From Lentisphaeria bacterium (GTDB lineage: Bacteria > Verrucomicrobiota > Lentisphaeria > Victivallales > JAADHT01), in NCBI GenBank assembly GCA_015486135.1, contig WFSE01000181.1:1-48295 (forward strand): 48,295 nucleotides of DNA. The letters are read 5' to 3'. The translations under genes were made by a program, and so were the position numbers. Of this stretch, positions 41,889-48,295 are shown piece after piece. A model generated the notes under the pieces. It was given only the letters and a program-made list of their open reading frames with translations, was not told the origin of the DNA and did no database searches. The stretch's first letter is position 1. Each line of letters opens with the position of its first letter.

Positions 41889-43039
41889 TCAGATTTTTTG
41901 TTTTCCACCAAGCGTTCCATGATATCTGCGGCTACCGAAGGCCTTCCGTATAAGTCGGTATTGTCGGAATAATCTCGTGCGTTGGTTCGCCAAATTTCCT
42001 TTTTTTCCCGTAAAGTCGCAAGCAGGTCGGACAACTTAGCGTTGAATTCGCCCTGCCGGAATGGGGAGCCTTCGACCACCGCTCCAGCGTCAGCCCGTTT
42101 TACATGGAACGCATAGCCGCAATTAGACGTGGTTAGTACGGGGAGCGTTGCCACCAATCCCTCTACTATTGCGTTGCCAGTGTTTTCGGATTTGGCTGGA
42201 TGAAGCAACATGTCGGCGGCTGCCAGGTATCCGGGGACATCGTTAGTTGGACCTGTAAAATGCGTATTGTCGAGAACGCTTAGCCTGTCTGCCAGTCGCT
42301 TGTAAGGCCCAATAGTCCCTTTGCCCAAGATGAATAGCTTAACTTTGCTCCTTTCTTCGTTTTCAAGGGAGGCCAAGGCTTTGATGGAACGTTCCACACC
42401 TTTGCGTCGGAAGTCGGATCCGACCATGACGAGCATGATATCGTTGGCTTCGAGTCCCAGTCGCAAGCGTTCCTCGTCACGTCGGCTTAACGCGGATCTG
42501 ATACGATGTTTTTCTATCCCGGGAGGGATGGGAAGAAACCTTTCCGGCGGGGTGCTATATTCCGCGATATACGCATCGCGTTGCACGTGGGATAGCTCCA
42601 GAATCATCGAGTGCGATTCAGGTGCGAATACCGCCCGTTCATAACGGCGGAACAATCGCTCCCGGGAAGTGAAGCCACGGAGCACTTGTAACTTCTTTCT
42701 CCTAGCTTCGGCGGCAAAGCAAACATCGCCAGCGTAATACAAATCCAATCCAGGCATCTGCTTGAAGCCGACTATCAGATCAGCCGGCCAATTATTGGCT
42801 ACTTTACAAACGTTTTTAACGTATGACTCCCTAATGGCATGGTTTGAAAGCCCTCTGGCGGGAACTTCGACGATGGAACAGGAAGAGTTGTGGCAAAAGT
42901 CCGGTTCCGGACCTTCCCACGCCGCCACATGTATTCTAACGTCGTGCCCTCGGTTGACGCATTCTTCCGTTATTCGGAGAAAATTGCGCTCCAGCCCGCC
43001 GAACGGGTAATATTTGAAAAGCCTAAAATCAAAACGCAT
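41885..43039 (-). CDS. GT4 glycosyltransferase, WaaG-like
   Basis: A 384-residue GT-B enzyme. The N-terminal acceptor domain starts YYPFGGLERNFLRITEECVNRGHDVRIHV. The donor domain has LVMVGSDFRRKGVERSIKAL and the ADMLLHPAKSENTGNAIVEGL block holding the E-x7-E motif. WaaG adds glucose to LPS-core heptose; several WaaG-specific phrases (MILELSHVQRDAYIAEYSTPPERF) support that assignment. There is no Shine-Dalgarno before ATG 43039, and a TATAGT lies only 6 bases upstream, so the transcript may be leaderless. It is convergent with coaX. Confidence 0.88.
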   Translation of the reverse strand: MRFDFRLFKYYPFGGLERNFLRITEECVNRGHDVRIHVAAWEGPEPDFCHNSSCSIVEVPARGLSNHAIRESYVKNVCKVANNWPADLIVGFKQMPGLDLYYAGDVCFAAEARRKKLQVLRGFTSRERLFRRYERAVFAPESHSMILELSHVQRDAYIAEYSTPPERFLPIPPGIEKHRIRSALSRRDEERLRLGLEANDIMLVMVGSDFRRKGVERSIKALASLENEERSKVKLFILGKGTIGPYKRLADRLSVLDNTHFTGPTNDVPGYLAAADMLLHPAKSENTGNAIVEGLVATLPVLTTSNCGYAFHVKRADAGAVVEGSPFRQGEFNAKLSDLLATLREKKEIWRTNARDYSDNTDLYGRPSVAADIMERLVENKKSD

Positions 43040-43052
43040 GCACTAACTATAT

Positions 43053-43293
43053 AGGGCTTGCGGAAAAAGTCGAGAAGACGTTTGGCCGCTCCTTCGCTTG
43101 AACAGTCTTGTGGGGCTTGCTACAATGCGTTTCCGGCTTTCGCGGAATTGGCAAGTGCCTCAAATTGAGTAGAAAATATTAGTTGTCTCCAAGGTTTTTG
43201 GGGCGCTTGCCCCCAAAACCTTGGAGATGACACCGTTAAAAAGGGATTTAACATTATGAAAATAAAGCACTTTCCAATTATTCAGCAATCCCT
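43053..43293 (+). repeat. MITE-like element, copy D, with long left extension
   Basis: It starts AGGGCTTGCGGAAAAAGTCG. After about 88 bases it contains the common CGGAATTGGCAAGTGCCTCA start, the inner stem CTCCAAGG-TTTTTGGGG / CCCCAAAACCTTGGAG, GATGACACCGTTAAAAAGG, and a right end TTCCAATTATTCAGCAATCCCT. It occupies most of the 43040-43466 gap; 43294-43408 otherwise shows nothing recognisable. Confidence 0.82.
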
Positions 43294-43408
43294 TTTTAAT
43301 GCATCTCTCGCTTTGCTGGGGAGCGCATATGCCTGTGTGCCTTGAAGATATTTTCCTATTCTGTTTTTTTCAGTAGGCTCTATAACTACTAGGGGGGGGC
43401 AGGCGGGC

Positions 43409-43435
43409 AAAAAAAGACGCCTCAAACGAGGCGTC
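43409..43435 (-). terminator. Intrinsic terminator after the exported-protein gene
   Basis: On the minus strand, a perfect 8-bp stem GACGCCTC/GAGGCGTC with loop GTTT is followed by seven U residues. It lies 31 bases past the stop of the gene ending at 43467 and closes that transcription unit before the repeat element. Confidence 0.92.
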
Positions 43436-43466
43436 CAGTATAGTTCGTCATTAGCGGGGAGTCACT

Positions 43467-44024
43467 CTACATATCGGTGTCATCCCGTCCGAAGTCATCG
43501 TCTTTCAAGTCGATGAAGAACCATCCGAGAACAAAGTCCGCAATTTCCACGGGATGGACGGCGAATCTAACCTCCACCAAGGCGGCGACCTTCGCACCAA
43601 CGGCCCAAAAGTCCAATGCCCCATTGTGGTAGTCGTAGGGTTCCCTTTTCTGCACAGGTACTCCTCTCGACTCGAAATAGAAATGCTTAACGGTTCCAAC
43701 TTCGTCGGTCCGTTCCCTAGTTTCAGCCGAGAGCATCAGGAAACTGGCATCCCAGCCATTGTCCAACGCAAATCCATACTGGCGATTAATTCCCTTAATC
43801 GCCTGAGCGGTGCATCCGACTTCTCCTCCCAACGCACAATATTCGGTAATCTGCGCTTGGGCTCCGATAGCCGGACCGAATCCAACTGTCAGAGAGAACA
43901 TGTCTGCGAGATCCACAATACGATTGGGGATGTACAACAGAACAACTTCGCCCGCTCCACCTTTTGCCACTGGAACGGACAGAACCATCATGGCAACCAC
44001 CATCAACACAATCATTTTTTTCAT
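43467..44024 (-). CDS. Exported protein of unknown function
   Basis: 185 residues from ATG 44024, with AAGGA 9 bases upstream; the longer frame to 44198 runs through non-coding leader. A signal peptide covers 1-22 (KKMIVLMVVAMMVLSVPVAKG). The mature part contains VLLYIPNRIVDLADMFSLTVGFGPAIGAQAQITEYCALGGEVG, alternating small and hydrophobic residues that suggest a membrane-inserting or beta-barrel-like segment. It ends with VEIADFVLGWFFIDLKDDD and an acidic tail. I do not recognise the family; similar envelope proteins are frequent in PVC genomes. It is single, with its own terminator. Confidence 0.7.
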   Translation of the reverse strand: MKKMIVLMVVAMMVLSVPVAKGGAGEVVLLYIPNRIVDLADMFSLTVGFGPAIGAQAQITEYCALGGEVGCTAQAIKGINRQYGFALDNGWDASFLMLSAETRERTDEVGTVKHFYFESRGVPVQKREPYDYHNGALDFWAVGAKVAALVEVRFAVHPVEIADFVLGWFFIDLKDDDFGRDDTDM

Positions 44025-44191
44025 TTTTTCTCGTCCTTCCTTGATTGAACCCCCGAGATGATGGGTCCTATAAAAGCCCATAAGAAAACACGCCAAACGC
44101 ATAAACGATAACACCATCCGATCATATTGCAAATGAAAAAACGCCAAAAAAAACTGAGGGGGCGATTCAGGCCACTGCTTGGTGCTGAAAT

Positions 44192-44740
44192 CTACCACTT
44201 CAACGCTGGGTCTTTAAGTAGGGAATCGACTTTTCCAGCAACAATGTCGTCGCGGTGCTGTTCGCGTTTTTTCAAGGCCGATTTCAGCTCCTGGAGGCGT
44301 TTGGCGGCGTTTTTATAGCGCTTCCAGTTATCTTTCATGCGCCTGTCGAAGACGCTGGCGACCAATTTTTTTAGTTTTTGAACAAGCTTTTTCCTCTCGT
44401 CGCCTTTCGCCATTTTCGCCTTGTTAGCCAACTCTCTCAGCTGTTTTTGTTCCTTGTCCGTTTCGCGTTGGTGTCGTCGCACAAGTTTTTTTATTTCCTC
44501 TCTAAATGCCTTTGGGTCTTCTTGCTGCAGGCGTTTCAATTCCGCTCGTTCATTATCCGAAAGCCGCGGAAGCGGAGGGCGCGCCAAGGGAGCATGTCGG
44601 TTGCTTCGAGCCGCTGAAGGCTTTGTCTCCGGGGCCTGGGCGGACAGGGTGGCGGGCGCCAGCATGGTGGCCACTACGACTAGGGCGAGCTCCTTAAGAC
44701 CATATAGGCGGGAGCGACAAATCATTTTGATCGAGCTCAT
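44192..44740 (-). CDS. Periplasmic charged helical protein of the ECF sigma operon
   Basis: 182 residues from ATG 44740 (ATG 44725 is also possible). A signal peptide runs to about residue 35 (ALVVVATMLAPATLSAQA). The mature chain has a Pro/Arg stretch (50-60) and a long Lys/Glu-rich helical region (60-170) likely to form coiled coils, reminiscent of Spy/CpxP-like or heavy-metal-resistance periplasmic proteins. The start lies inside the 3' end of the anti-sigma gene (47-base overlap), so it belongs to that operon and may sense or chaperone envelope stress for it. Specific function unknown. Confidence 0.72.
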   Translation of the reverse strand: MSSIKMICRSRLYGLKELALVVVATMLAPATLSAQAPETKPSAARSNRHAPLARPPLPRLSDNERAELKRLQQEDPKAFREEIKKLVRRHQRETDKEQKQLRELANKAKMAKGDERKKLVQKLKKLVASVFDRRMKDNWKRYKNAAKRLQELKSALKKREQHRDDIVAGKVDSLLKDPALKW

Positions 44741-45251
44741 TCAACACCTCCTCGACTTCTCCGTCGTCATCATTGCATGAGAAGCATATTGTTGCCATAT
44801 CCAGTTCAATAGCGATCTGTAGATCGCATATGTTGTCTTGAACGTCTTTGTCCCGCTGATGATCCGCAATGTTGACGGGGGGGGCTTGGGGCGTGAGTGC
44901 GGGGCTAGCTCCGGAATCGATAAATTTTACGGCGATCCATCCTGCCAACAACACAGCCGCCGCCGCCGTCGTTATCCAGCCGAACGCTGAGCGCTTGAAT
45001 TGGGGCTTGTCGATGTTTGGGATCGCCAATTGTTCCTTGGCTACCTTCCGGATGAGCGAATCAACGTGTTTCGGGGGTGGGGGGAGAGCTTTTTCCGCGG
45101 ATTTCGCAGCCAAAAAACGTTCCAGTGCGTATTGGTACTTTTGGCATTCCCGACAATCGGCCACATGCCGCTCCGCTTGAGAGTCCAATTGCCCCTCGAG
45201 CAAGCGTCGCTGAATACTTGAGCAATCCATTTTGAATTTTAACGTGTCCAT
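44694..45251 (-). CDS. Zinc-finger anti-sigma factor
   Basis: A 185-residue single-pass membrane protein. The N-terminal zf-HC2 (ZAS-like) signature is Cys9, His29, Cys33 and Cys36 (AERHVADCRECQ), on the cytoplasmic side. One transmembrane helix covers about 92-110. The short periplasmic part contains an unusual cluster CDLQIAIELDMATICFSC with three cysteines, followed by an acidic tail. It should hold the ECF sigma factor encoded just upstream and release it on a signal. It overlaps the charged periplasmic protein gene downstream. Confidence 0.86.
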   Translation of the reverse strand: MDTLKFKMDCSSIQRRLLEGQLDSQAERHVADCRECQKYQYALERFLAAKSAEKALPPPPKHVDSLIRKVAKEQLAIPNIDKPQFKRSAFGWITTAAAAVLLAGWIAVKFIDSGASPALTPQAPPVNIADHQRDKDVQDNICDLQIAIELDMATICFSCNDDDGEVEEVLNELDQNDLSLPPIWS

Positions 45252-45366
45252 TGTTAGTTCTCAGTCGGGGGCTCGCCGAATACCTTTAATTGTTTTGTTC
45301 TTAGTTTTGTGCCGTGACTTTAGGGAGGGGGGGCTCCCGGCCCGGTTTCGATTTATTCACCACGCC

Positions 45367-45978
45367 TCATTTGGATTCGTCGTTCCATCCCGACATGCAT
45401 TCTCTCAAATTCCTCAGCGCATACTGCATTCGCCCTAGGGCGGTGTTGATTGAGCAGCCCTGAACGGCGGCAATCTCCTTGAAACTGAATTCCTCCTGTC
45501 GTAGCACAAAAACCTCGCGTTGTTCCGCTTTAAGTTTTTCCACGCAATTCTCCAGTGCGGCCGCCAATTCCCTGTTGTCCAAAGTTTTCCAGGGTGTCTT
45601 GTCGCCGCCTGCGGTGAACGCCGCTTCCGGCATCTCTTCGCCCGATACCTCCTTTCTCGTCTTTCTAAAGTGGTCCACCGCCAAATTATGGGCTATGCGG
45701 GTCATCCATGCGAGAAACTTTTCGTTATGCTTATAGGCGTGCAATTGTTTCAGCGCCTTGATCCAAGTCATTTGAAATACATCGTCCGCTACGGCCGATT
45801 GGCCTGGCACAACTCTGTTAACATATGCGTACAAGCGTTTTTTATACTTTTCGTAGAGCTCGTCGAACGCCTTTAAATCGCCTTCCAAATACCTTTCAAT
45901 CAATTTGGCATCTCCAGATGGACCGCCAGATCCTGGCGCACCTTCAACGCTCCCATCATGTAAACGTTGATTTGCCAT
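45367..45978 (-). CDS. ECF-family RNA polymerase sigma factor
   Basis: A 203-residue sigma-70 family member with only regions 2 and 4. Region 2: KAFDELYEKYKKRLYAYVNRVV, DVFQMTWIKALKQLHAY, FLAWMTRIAHNLAVDHFRKTR. Region 4: LEKLKAEQREVFVLRQ-like helix, FSFKEIAAVQGCSINTALGRMQYALRNLRE. The N-terminus is a short Gly/Ser-rich extension. It is paired with an anti-sigma gene 115 bases downstream and starts 20 bases after the stop of a cation exchanger gene. Target promoters could not be identified. Confidence 0.93.
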   Translation of the reverse strand: MANQRLHDGSVEGAPGSGGPSGDAKLIERYLEGDLKAFDELYEKYKKRLYAYVNRVVPGQSAVADDVFQMTWIKALKQLHAYKHNEKFLAWMTRIAHNLAVDHFRKTRKEVSGEEMPEAAFTAGGDKTPWKTLDNRELAAALENCVEKLKAEQREVFVLRQEEFSFKEIAAVQGCSINTALGRMQYALRNLRECMSGWNDESK

Positions 45979-45998
45979 ATATTATTGCCTACGCGGAG

Positions 45999-46985
45999 TT
46001 ATAAAACGAGTCGGATATTGTCCAGAACGAATACCACATACAACACAAATAGTAATCCCGATTGCCACCGATCCAACCGCCGATTTCCGCGTACAAAGAG
46101 TAGCAAGCCCGCTCCGGACACGAGCATTATCGGAAGCATTCTGGAACTCATGTCGCTGGAGACGTGGACGGGGGTTATGGTCATGGCAACGCCCATGACC
46201 AGGAGTATGTTGAACACGCAACTTCCCACGATGTTGCCTAGGGCCAAGTCCTGTTTTCCCTTGCGTAGACCTGTGACGGTTACGGCCAGCTCGGGGACGG
46301 AGGTGCCGAACGCTATTATCGTGGCGGAAACGAGTTCCTTGGGTGTTCCCAGTTTGTTGGCGGTTATAACTACTGTGTCGACGCTCATTTTAGCGCCGGA
46401 GAAAATCATGACCAGTCCAACTAGGAACAGCACTACGGCTATCCACATAGATTGTAGCGTTTCTTGTTCCGCTTCCTCGTCGTCGTCTGATTCGGAGGGA
46501 ATGCGATTACGTCTGAGCAGCCACCACGAATAAAGGGCGCATCCCGCTAGCAGCAGCACTCCATCCCAGCGGGACAGAATGGCTTCCCCGCCGAGCCATG
46601 GAACGCACATGGCTCCAAACAATATGTATACTAGCATCATCGCTCTAATGTCGAGTTTGGCTATGTCGTCGGAAATGGGCAGAGTCCCGTGGAGCAGGGC
46701 TCCTATGCCCAAAACTAGTGTTATATTGGTTATATTGCTTCCAACCGCGTTTCCCAGTGCGACATCCGCCTCTCCCGAGAAGGACGCATACACGTTGGTC
46801 GCTAATTCGGGCAGGGAAGTGCCTATGCTGACCAGCGTCAAGCCTATCACCGCGTCGGATATGTCGAACCGTTTGGCGATGAAGGATGCCGAGTCCACGA
46901 ACCAACCGCTTCCCTTGATTAGGAGGAAGATTCCGACAACCAAGAGCAGGATGTCAAATGGCAAATTGCCTGTGGCGAATAGCAT
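45999..46985 (-). CDS. CaCA-family sodium/calcium antiporter (YrbG-like)
   Basis: A 328-residue polytopic protein with two inverted alpha-repeats: first GLTLVSIGTSLPELATNVYAS with ALGNAVGSNITNITLVLG, second ATIIAFGTSVPELAVTVTGL with ALGNIVGSCVFNILLVMG. About ten helices are visible, split by an acidic cytoplasmic loop (SESDDDEEAEQE, about 164-175). It exchanges Ca2+ or another cation for Na+ or H+ at the inner membrane. It is the first gene before the sigma/anti-sigma pair and may be in their operon. Confidence 0.92.
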   Translation of the reverse strand: MLFATGNLPFDILLLVVGIFLLIKGSGWFVDSASFIAKRFDISDAVIGLTLVSIGTSLPELATNVYASFSGEADVALGNAVGSNITNITLVLGIGALLHGTLPISDDIAKLDIRAMMLVYILFGAMCVPWLGGEAILSRWDGVLLLAGCALYSWWLLRRNRIPSESDDDEEAEQETLQSMWIAVVLFLVGLVMIFSGAKMSVDTVVITANKLGTPKELVSATIIAFGTSVPELAVTVTGLRKGKQDLALGNIVGSCVFNILLVMGVAMTITPVHVSSDMSSRMLPIMLVSGAGLLLFVRGNRRLDRWQSGLLFVLYVVFVLDNIRLVL

Positions 46986-47130
46986 AGCGTATTACCGTGT
47001 TCATTCGAGTAATAGTTGCCGACAAGCAATAAACCTACCGTCCTAAGACGGAAAATCAAAGGAGTCAATGCTCGTGGACCTTATGGGAGAACGCTTGAAA
47101 TGCAATTGCGCTGGATTATCTTTTGGCTTC

Positions 47131-47273
47131 CGCGGAATTGGCAAGTGCCTCTAAGTGTTAGTTGGCTCCAAAGGCTTTCAGAAAAATATGCGAACGAGTG
47201 CTCCCAAAACCCTTGGAGACTACACTATTAAAGAGGCATTTAACCCAATGATTCCCATTATTCAGGAGGCACT
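47131..47273 (+). repeat. MITE-like element, copy E, abutting ispF
   Basis: It begins CGCGGAATTGGCAAGTGCC and has an asymmetric inner stem (GGCTCCAAAGG / CTCCCAAAACCCTTGGAG) with a longer loop, CACTATTAAAGAGGCATTTAACCCAATG, and a shortened right end ATTATTCAGGAGGCACT. It reaches the base before the ispF start codon. The gap 46986-47130 shows no gene. Confidence 0.82.
47264..47269 (+). promoter_or_regulatory. ispF ribosome binding site lying inside the repeat
   Basis: AGGAGG, four bases before ATG 47274. It is formed by the right end of the repeat, where other copies read TTCAGCGAGCCC or TTCAGCGGACCC. The insertion or its divergence has therefore created the Shine-Dalgarno of an essential gene. 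Confidence 0.75.
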
Positions 47274-47750
47274 ATGCACAGGATAGGCTACGGATTCGAC
47301 GCTCATCGGTTCGCTTCTGATCGTAGGCTCGTTTTGGGGGGAGTGGAAATCTCCTTCCATGCTGGACTTTTGGGGCATAGCGACGCCGATGTTTTGACAC
47401 ATGCCGTTATGGATGCTGTTTTGGGGGCGTTGTGCCTGGGAGATATAGGGGAGTGGTTTCCCGACAATGATCCGGCGTTCGAAAACGCTTCGAGCGTAAA
47501 ACTACTCGCGGCGATTATGGATGATCCCAAGTTTGAGGGCTGGCGTCTTGGTAATCTGGATTGCGTAGTTGTGGCACAGCGTCCCAAGCTTGTTCCGCAT
47601 ATACGCGATATAAGAACTTCACTAGCATCTTGCTTTGGTGCGGACATCGGGCGGGTTTCCGTCAAAGCCACTACGACCGAGGGGATGGGGTTTTGCGGAA
47701 GGGAAGAAGGAATTGCCGCCTACGCCGTTGTTCTCATGGAATGCGAGTAA
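47274..47750 (+). CDS. ispF: 2-C-methyl-D-erythritol 2,4-cyclodiphosphate synthase
   Basis: A 158-residue MEP-pathway enzyme forming the cyclodiphosphate from CDP-ME-2-phosphate. Signature segments: RIGYGFDAHRF with metal-binding Asp and His (9 and 11), LGHSDADVLTHAVMDAVLGALCLGDIGEWFPD (metal His near residue 43), and the C-terminal VSVKATTTEGMGFCGREEGIAAYAVVLM. It is full length. It stands alone between a repeat that supplies its ribosome binding site and a convergent tRNA-Gln gene. Confidence 0.96.
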   Translation: MHRIGYGFDAHRFASDRRLVLGGVEISFHAGLLGHSDADVLTHAVMDAVLGALCLGDIGEWFPDNDPAFENASSVKLLAAIMDDPKFEGWRLGNLDCVVVAQRPKLVPHIRDIRTSLASCFGADIGRVSVKATTTEGMGFCGREEGIAAYAVVLMECE

Positions 47751-47753
47751 AAT

Positions 47754-47827
47754 TGGCAACCCCGCCTGGATTCGAACCAAGACTAAGTGGACCAAAACCA
47801 CTTGTGCTACCATTACACCACGGGGTT
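47754..47827 (-). tRNA. tRNA-Gln (anticodon TTG)
   Basis: The minus strand gives acceptor AACCCCG/CGGGGTT, a D-arm with AATGGTAGCA, anticodon stem AGTGG/CCACT around TTTTGGT (anticodon TTG), and T-arm CTTGG/CCAGG around TTCGAAT. An encoded CCA is at 47754-47756. It ends 3 bases from the ispF stop on the opposite strand. Confidence 0.93.
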
Positions 47828-47910
47828 GCGCGATGACCAAGCGGGAAAAAATAACCGACTCTGGAGGAATTTCTACCCCTGGACCTCCCTAAATTAGGGC
47901 TTCCTTAAAA

Positions 47911-48171
47911 AGGGCTTCCTGAAAAAGTCGAGAATGGGTTAGTGGCTAGGCAATGAGCCGACGGCGTATATACATACTCCAAGGCGAAATTAACGCCGCC
48001 AATTGCCTATTCTCGCCTTCCCAGGAATTGACAAGTGCCTCAAATTGAGTGGAAAACATTCGTCGTCTTCAAGGGGTTTGAGAGGTTTGTACCCAAAGCC
48101 TTGGAGATGACACCATGAAAAAAGCATTTAACCCAATGACTATAAGGCATTTGCCAATTATTCAGGGCTCT
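47911..48171 (+). repeat. MITE-like element, copy F, long form
   Basis: A doubled left end (AGGGCTTCC at 47896 and 47911) leads into GAAAAAGTCGAGAATGGG, GTTAGTGGC and a segment closed by ATTCTCGCCTTCCC. That is followed by the standard short element from 48021 (GGAATTGACAAGTGCCTC ... CATTTGCCAATTATTCAGGG). The rest of 47828-48295 carries only the terminal inverted repeat and no gene. Confidence 0.8.
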
Positions 48172-48220
48172 TCCGCAGTTTTAGTGGGTAAAAAGGCGGA
48201 GTTTGTCGGAACCTCTCCAG

Positions 48221-48295
48221 AGTCAAGCTGTTTTCAGCATAACGGCTTCGCCGCCCTCCGCGTCGCTACGGGACTTATATGAAAACAGCTTGACT
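48221..48295. repeat. Perfect 16-bp inverted repeat at the window end
   Basis: AGTCAAGCTGTTTTCA (48221-48236) and its exact complement (48280-48295) enclose 43 bases that contain a small CGGCTTCGCCG hairpin. The window stops on the last base of the right arm. It could be a terminator-like hairpin, a recombination or attachment site, or the edge of a multi-copy repeat where assembly ended. Confidence 0.7.

Noticed and set aside
48221-48295. Integron attC site
   Set aside because: The arms are fully symmetric and no RYYYAAC/GTTRRRY pair or integrase gene was found; kept only as an inverted repeat.
1-48295. CRISPR array
   Set aside because: No regularly spaced identical repeats of 24-40 bases with unique spacers; the tandem arrays present have 7-10 bp periods and degenerate units. 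No cas genes.

Overview
The window reads like one contig of a Gram-negative, LPS-bearing bacterium of the PVC superphylum, most likely Lentisphaerota or a close relative. This is inferred from: a prepilin-like protein with the FTLIELL signal and a C-terminal H-x(10)-DG signature; a sulfatase-modifying-factor-like secreted protein; a PA14 protein; WaaP- and WaaG-like LPS genes; and many short dispersed intergenic repeats. Core genes look vertically inherited and moderately GC-rich. Stretches at 1-1.8 kb, 17.6-18.6 kb and 20.2-22.8 kb are clearly AT-richer and hold accessory genes.

Layout. 0-3.2 kb: two secreted proteins and a small membrane protein/GT2 pair bracketed by two copies of a palindromic repeat. 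3.4-9.0 kb: recA, a fused murB-ddl gene, a MORN-repeat membrane protein and a PA14 protein. 9.1-14.3 kb: the most interesting unit. On the minus strand a sigma70-like promoter, a cobalamin riboswitch and a strong intrinsic terminator precede a prepilin-like gene. Two single-pass membrane proteins with a shared LPP motif follow, then a BtuF/BtuC/BtuD-type ABC importer. 14.6-17.6 kb: FetB-like permease, DUF362-ferredoxin protein, folP. 17.7-18.6 kb: a frameshifted small membrane gene and a ParD/ParE-like module whose toxin carries an in-frame stop. 19.0-20.1 kb: mnmA. 20.2-22.7 kb: membrane protein, DUF4143 ATPase and ORF6N protein. 23.6-30.6 kb: cysteine desulfurase, WaaP-like kinase, two tandem lipoprotein alpha/beta hydrolases and a DUF4105 protein, all tightly packed. 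30.8-33.6 kb: nth, an HPt protein, ahcY and tRNA-Thr. 33.8-41.9 kb: type IV pilus motor and platform genes (two PilB-type ATPases, PilT, PilC), then mannose-1-phosphate guanylyltransferase, ruvX and coaX. 41.9-47 kb (minus): WaaG-like glycosyltransferase, exported protein with terminator, and a unit of Na/Ca exchanger, ECF sigma, zinc-finger anti-sigma and a charged periplasmic protein. 47.3-48.3 kb: ispF, tRNA-Gln, repeats and a terminal inverted repeat.

How it fits together. The riboswitch assigns the ABC importer to corrinoid uptake and places a pseudopilin and two membrane proteins under vitamin B12 control. A general pilus assembly machine lies 20 kb away. A pilus-like corrinoid capture or delivery device is a testable idea, not a demonstrated one. 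The other strong signal is repeat structure. There is a MITE-like palindromic family with at least six copies, one of which supplies the ribosome binding site of ispF. There are also mosaic blocks of degenerate 7-10 bp tandem units, one of which has been absorbed into the C-terminus of endonuclease III.
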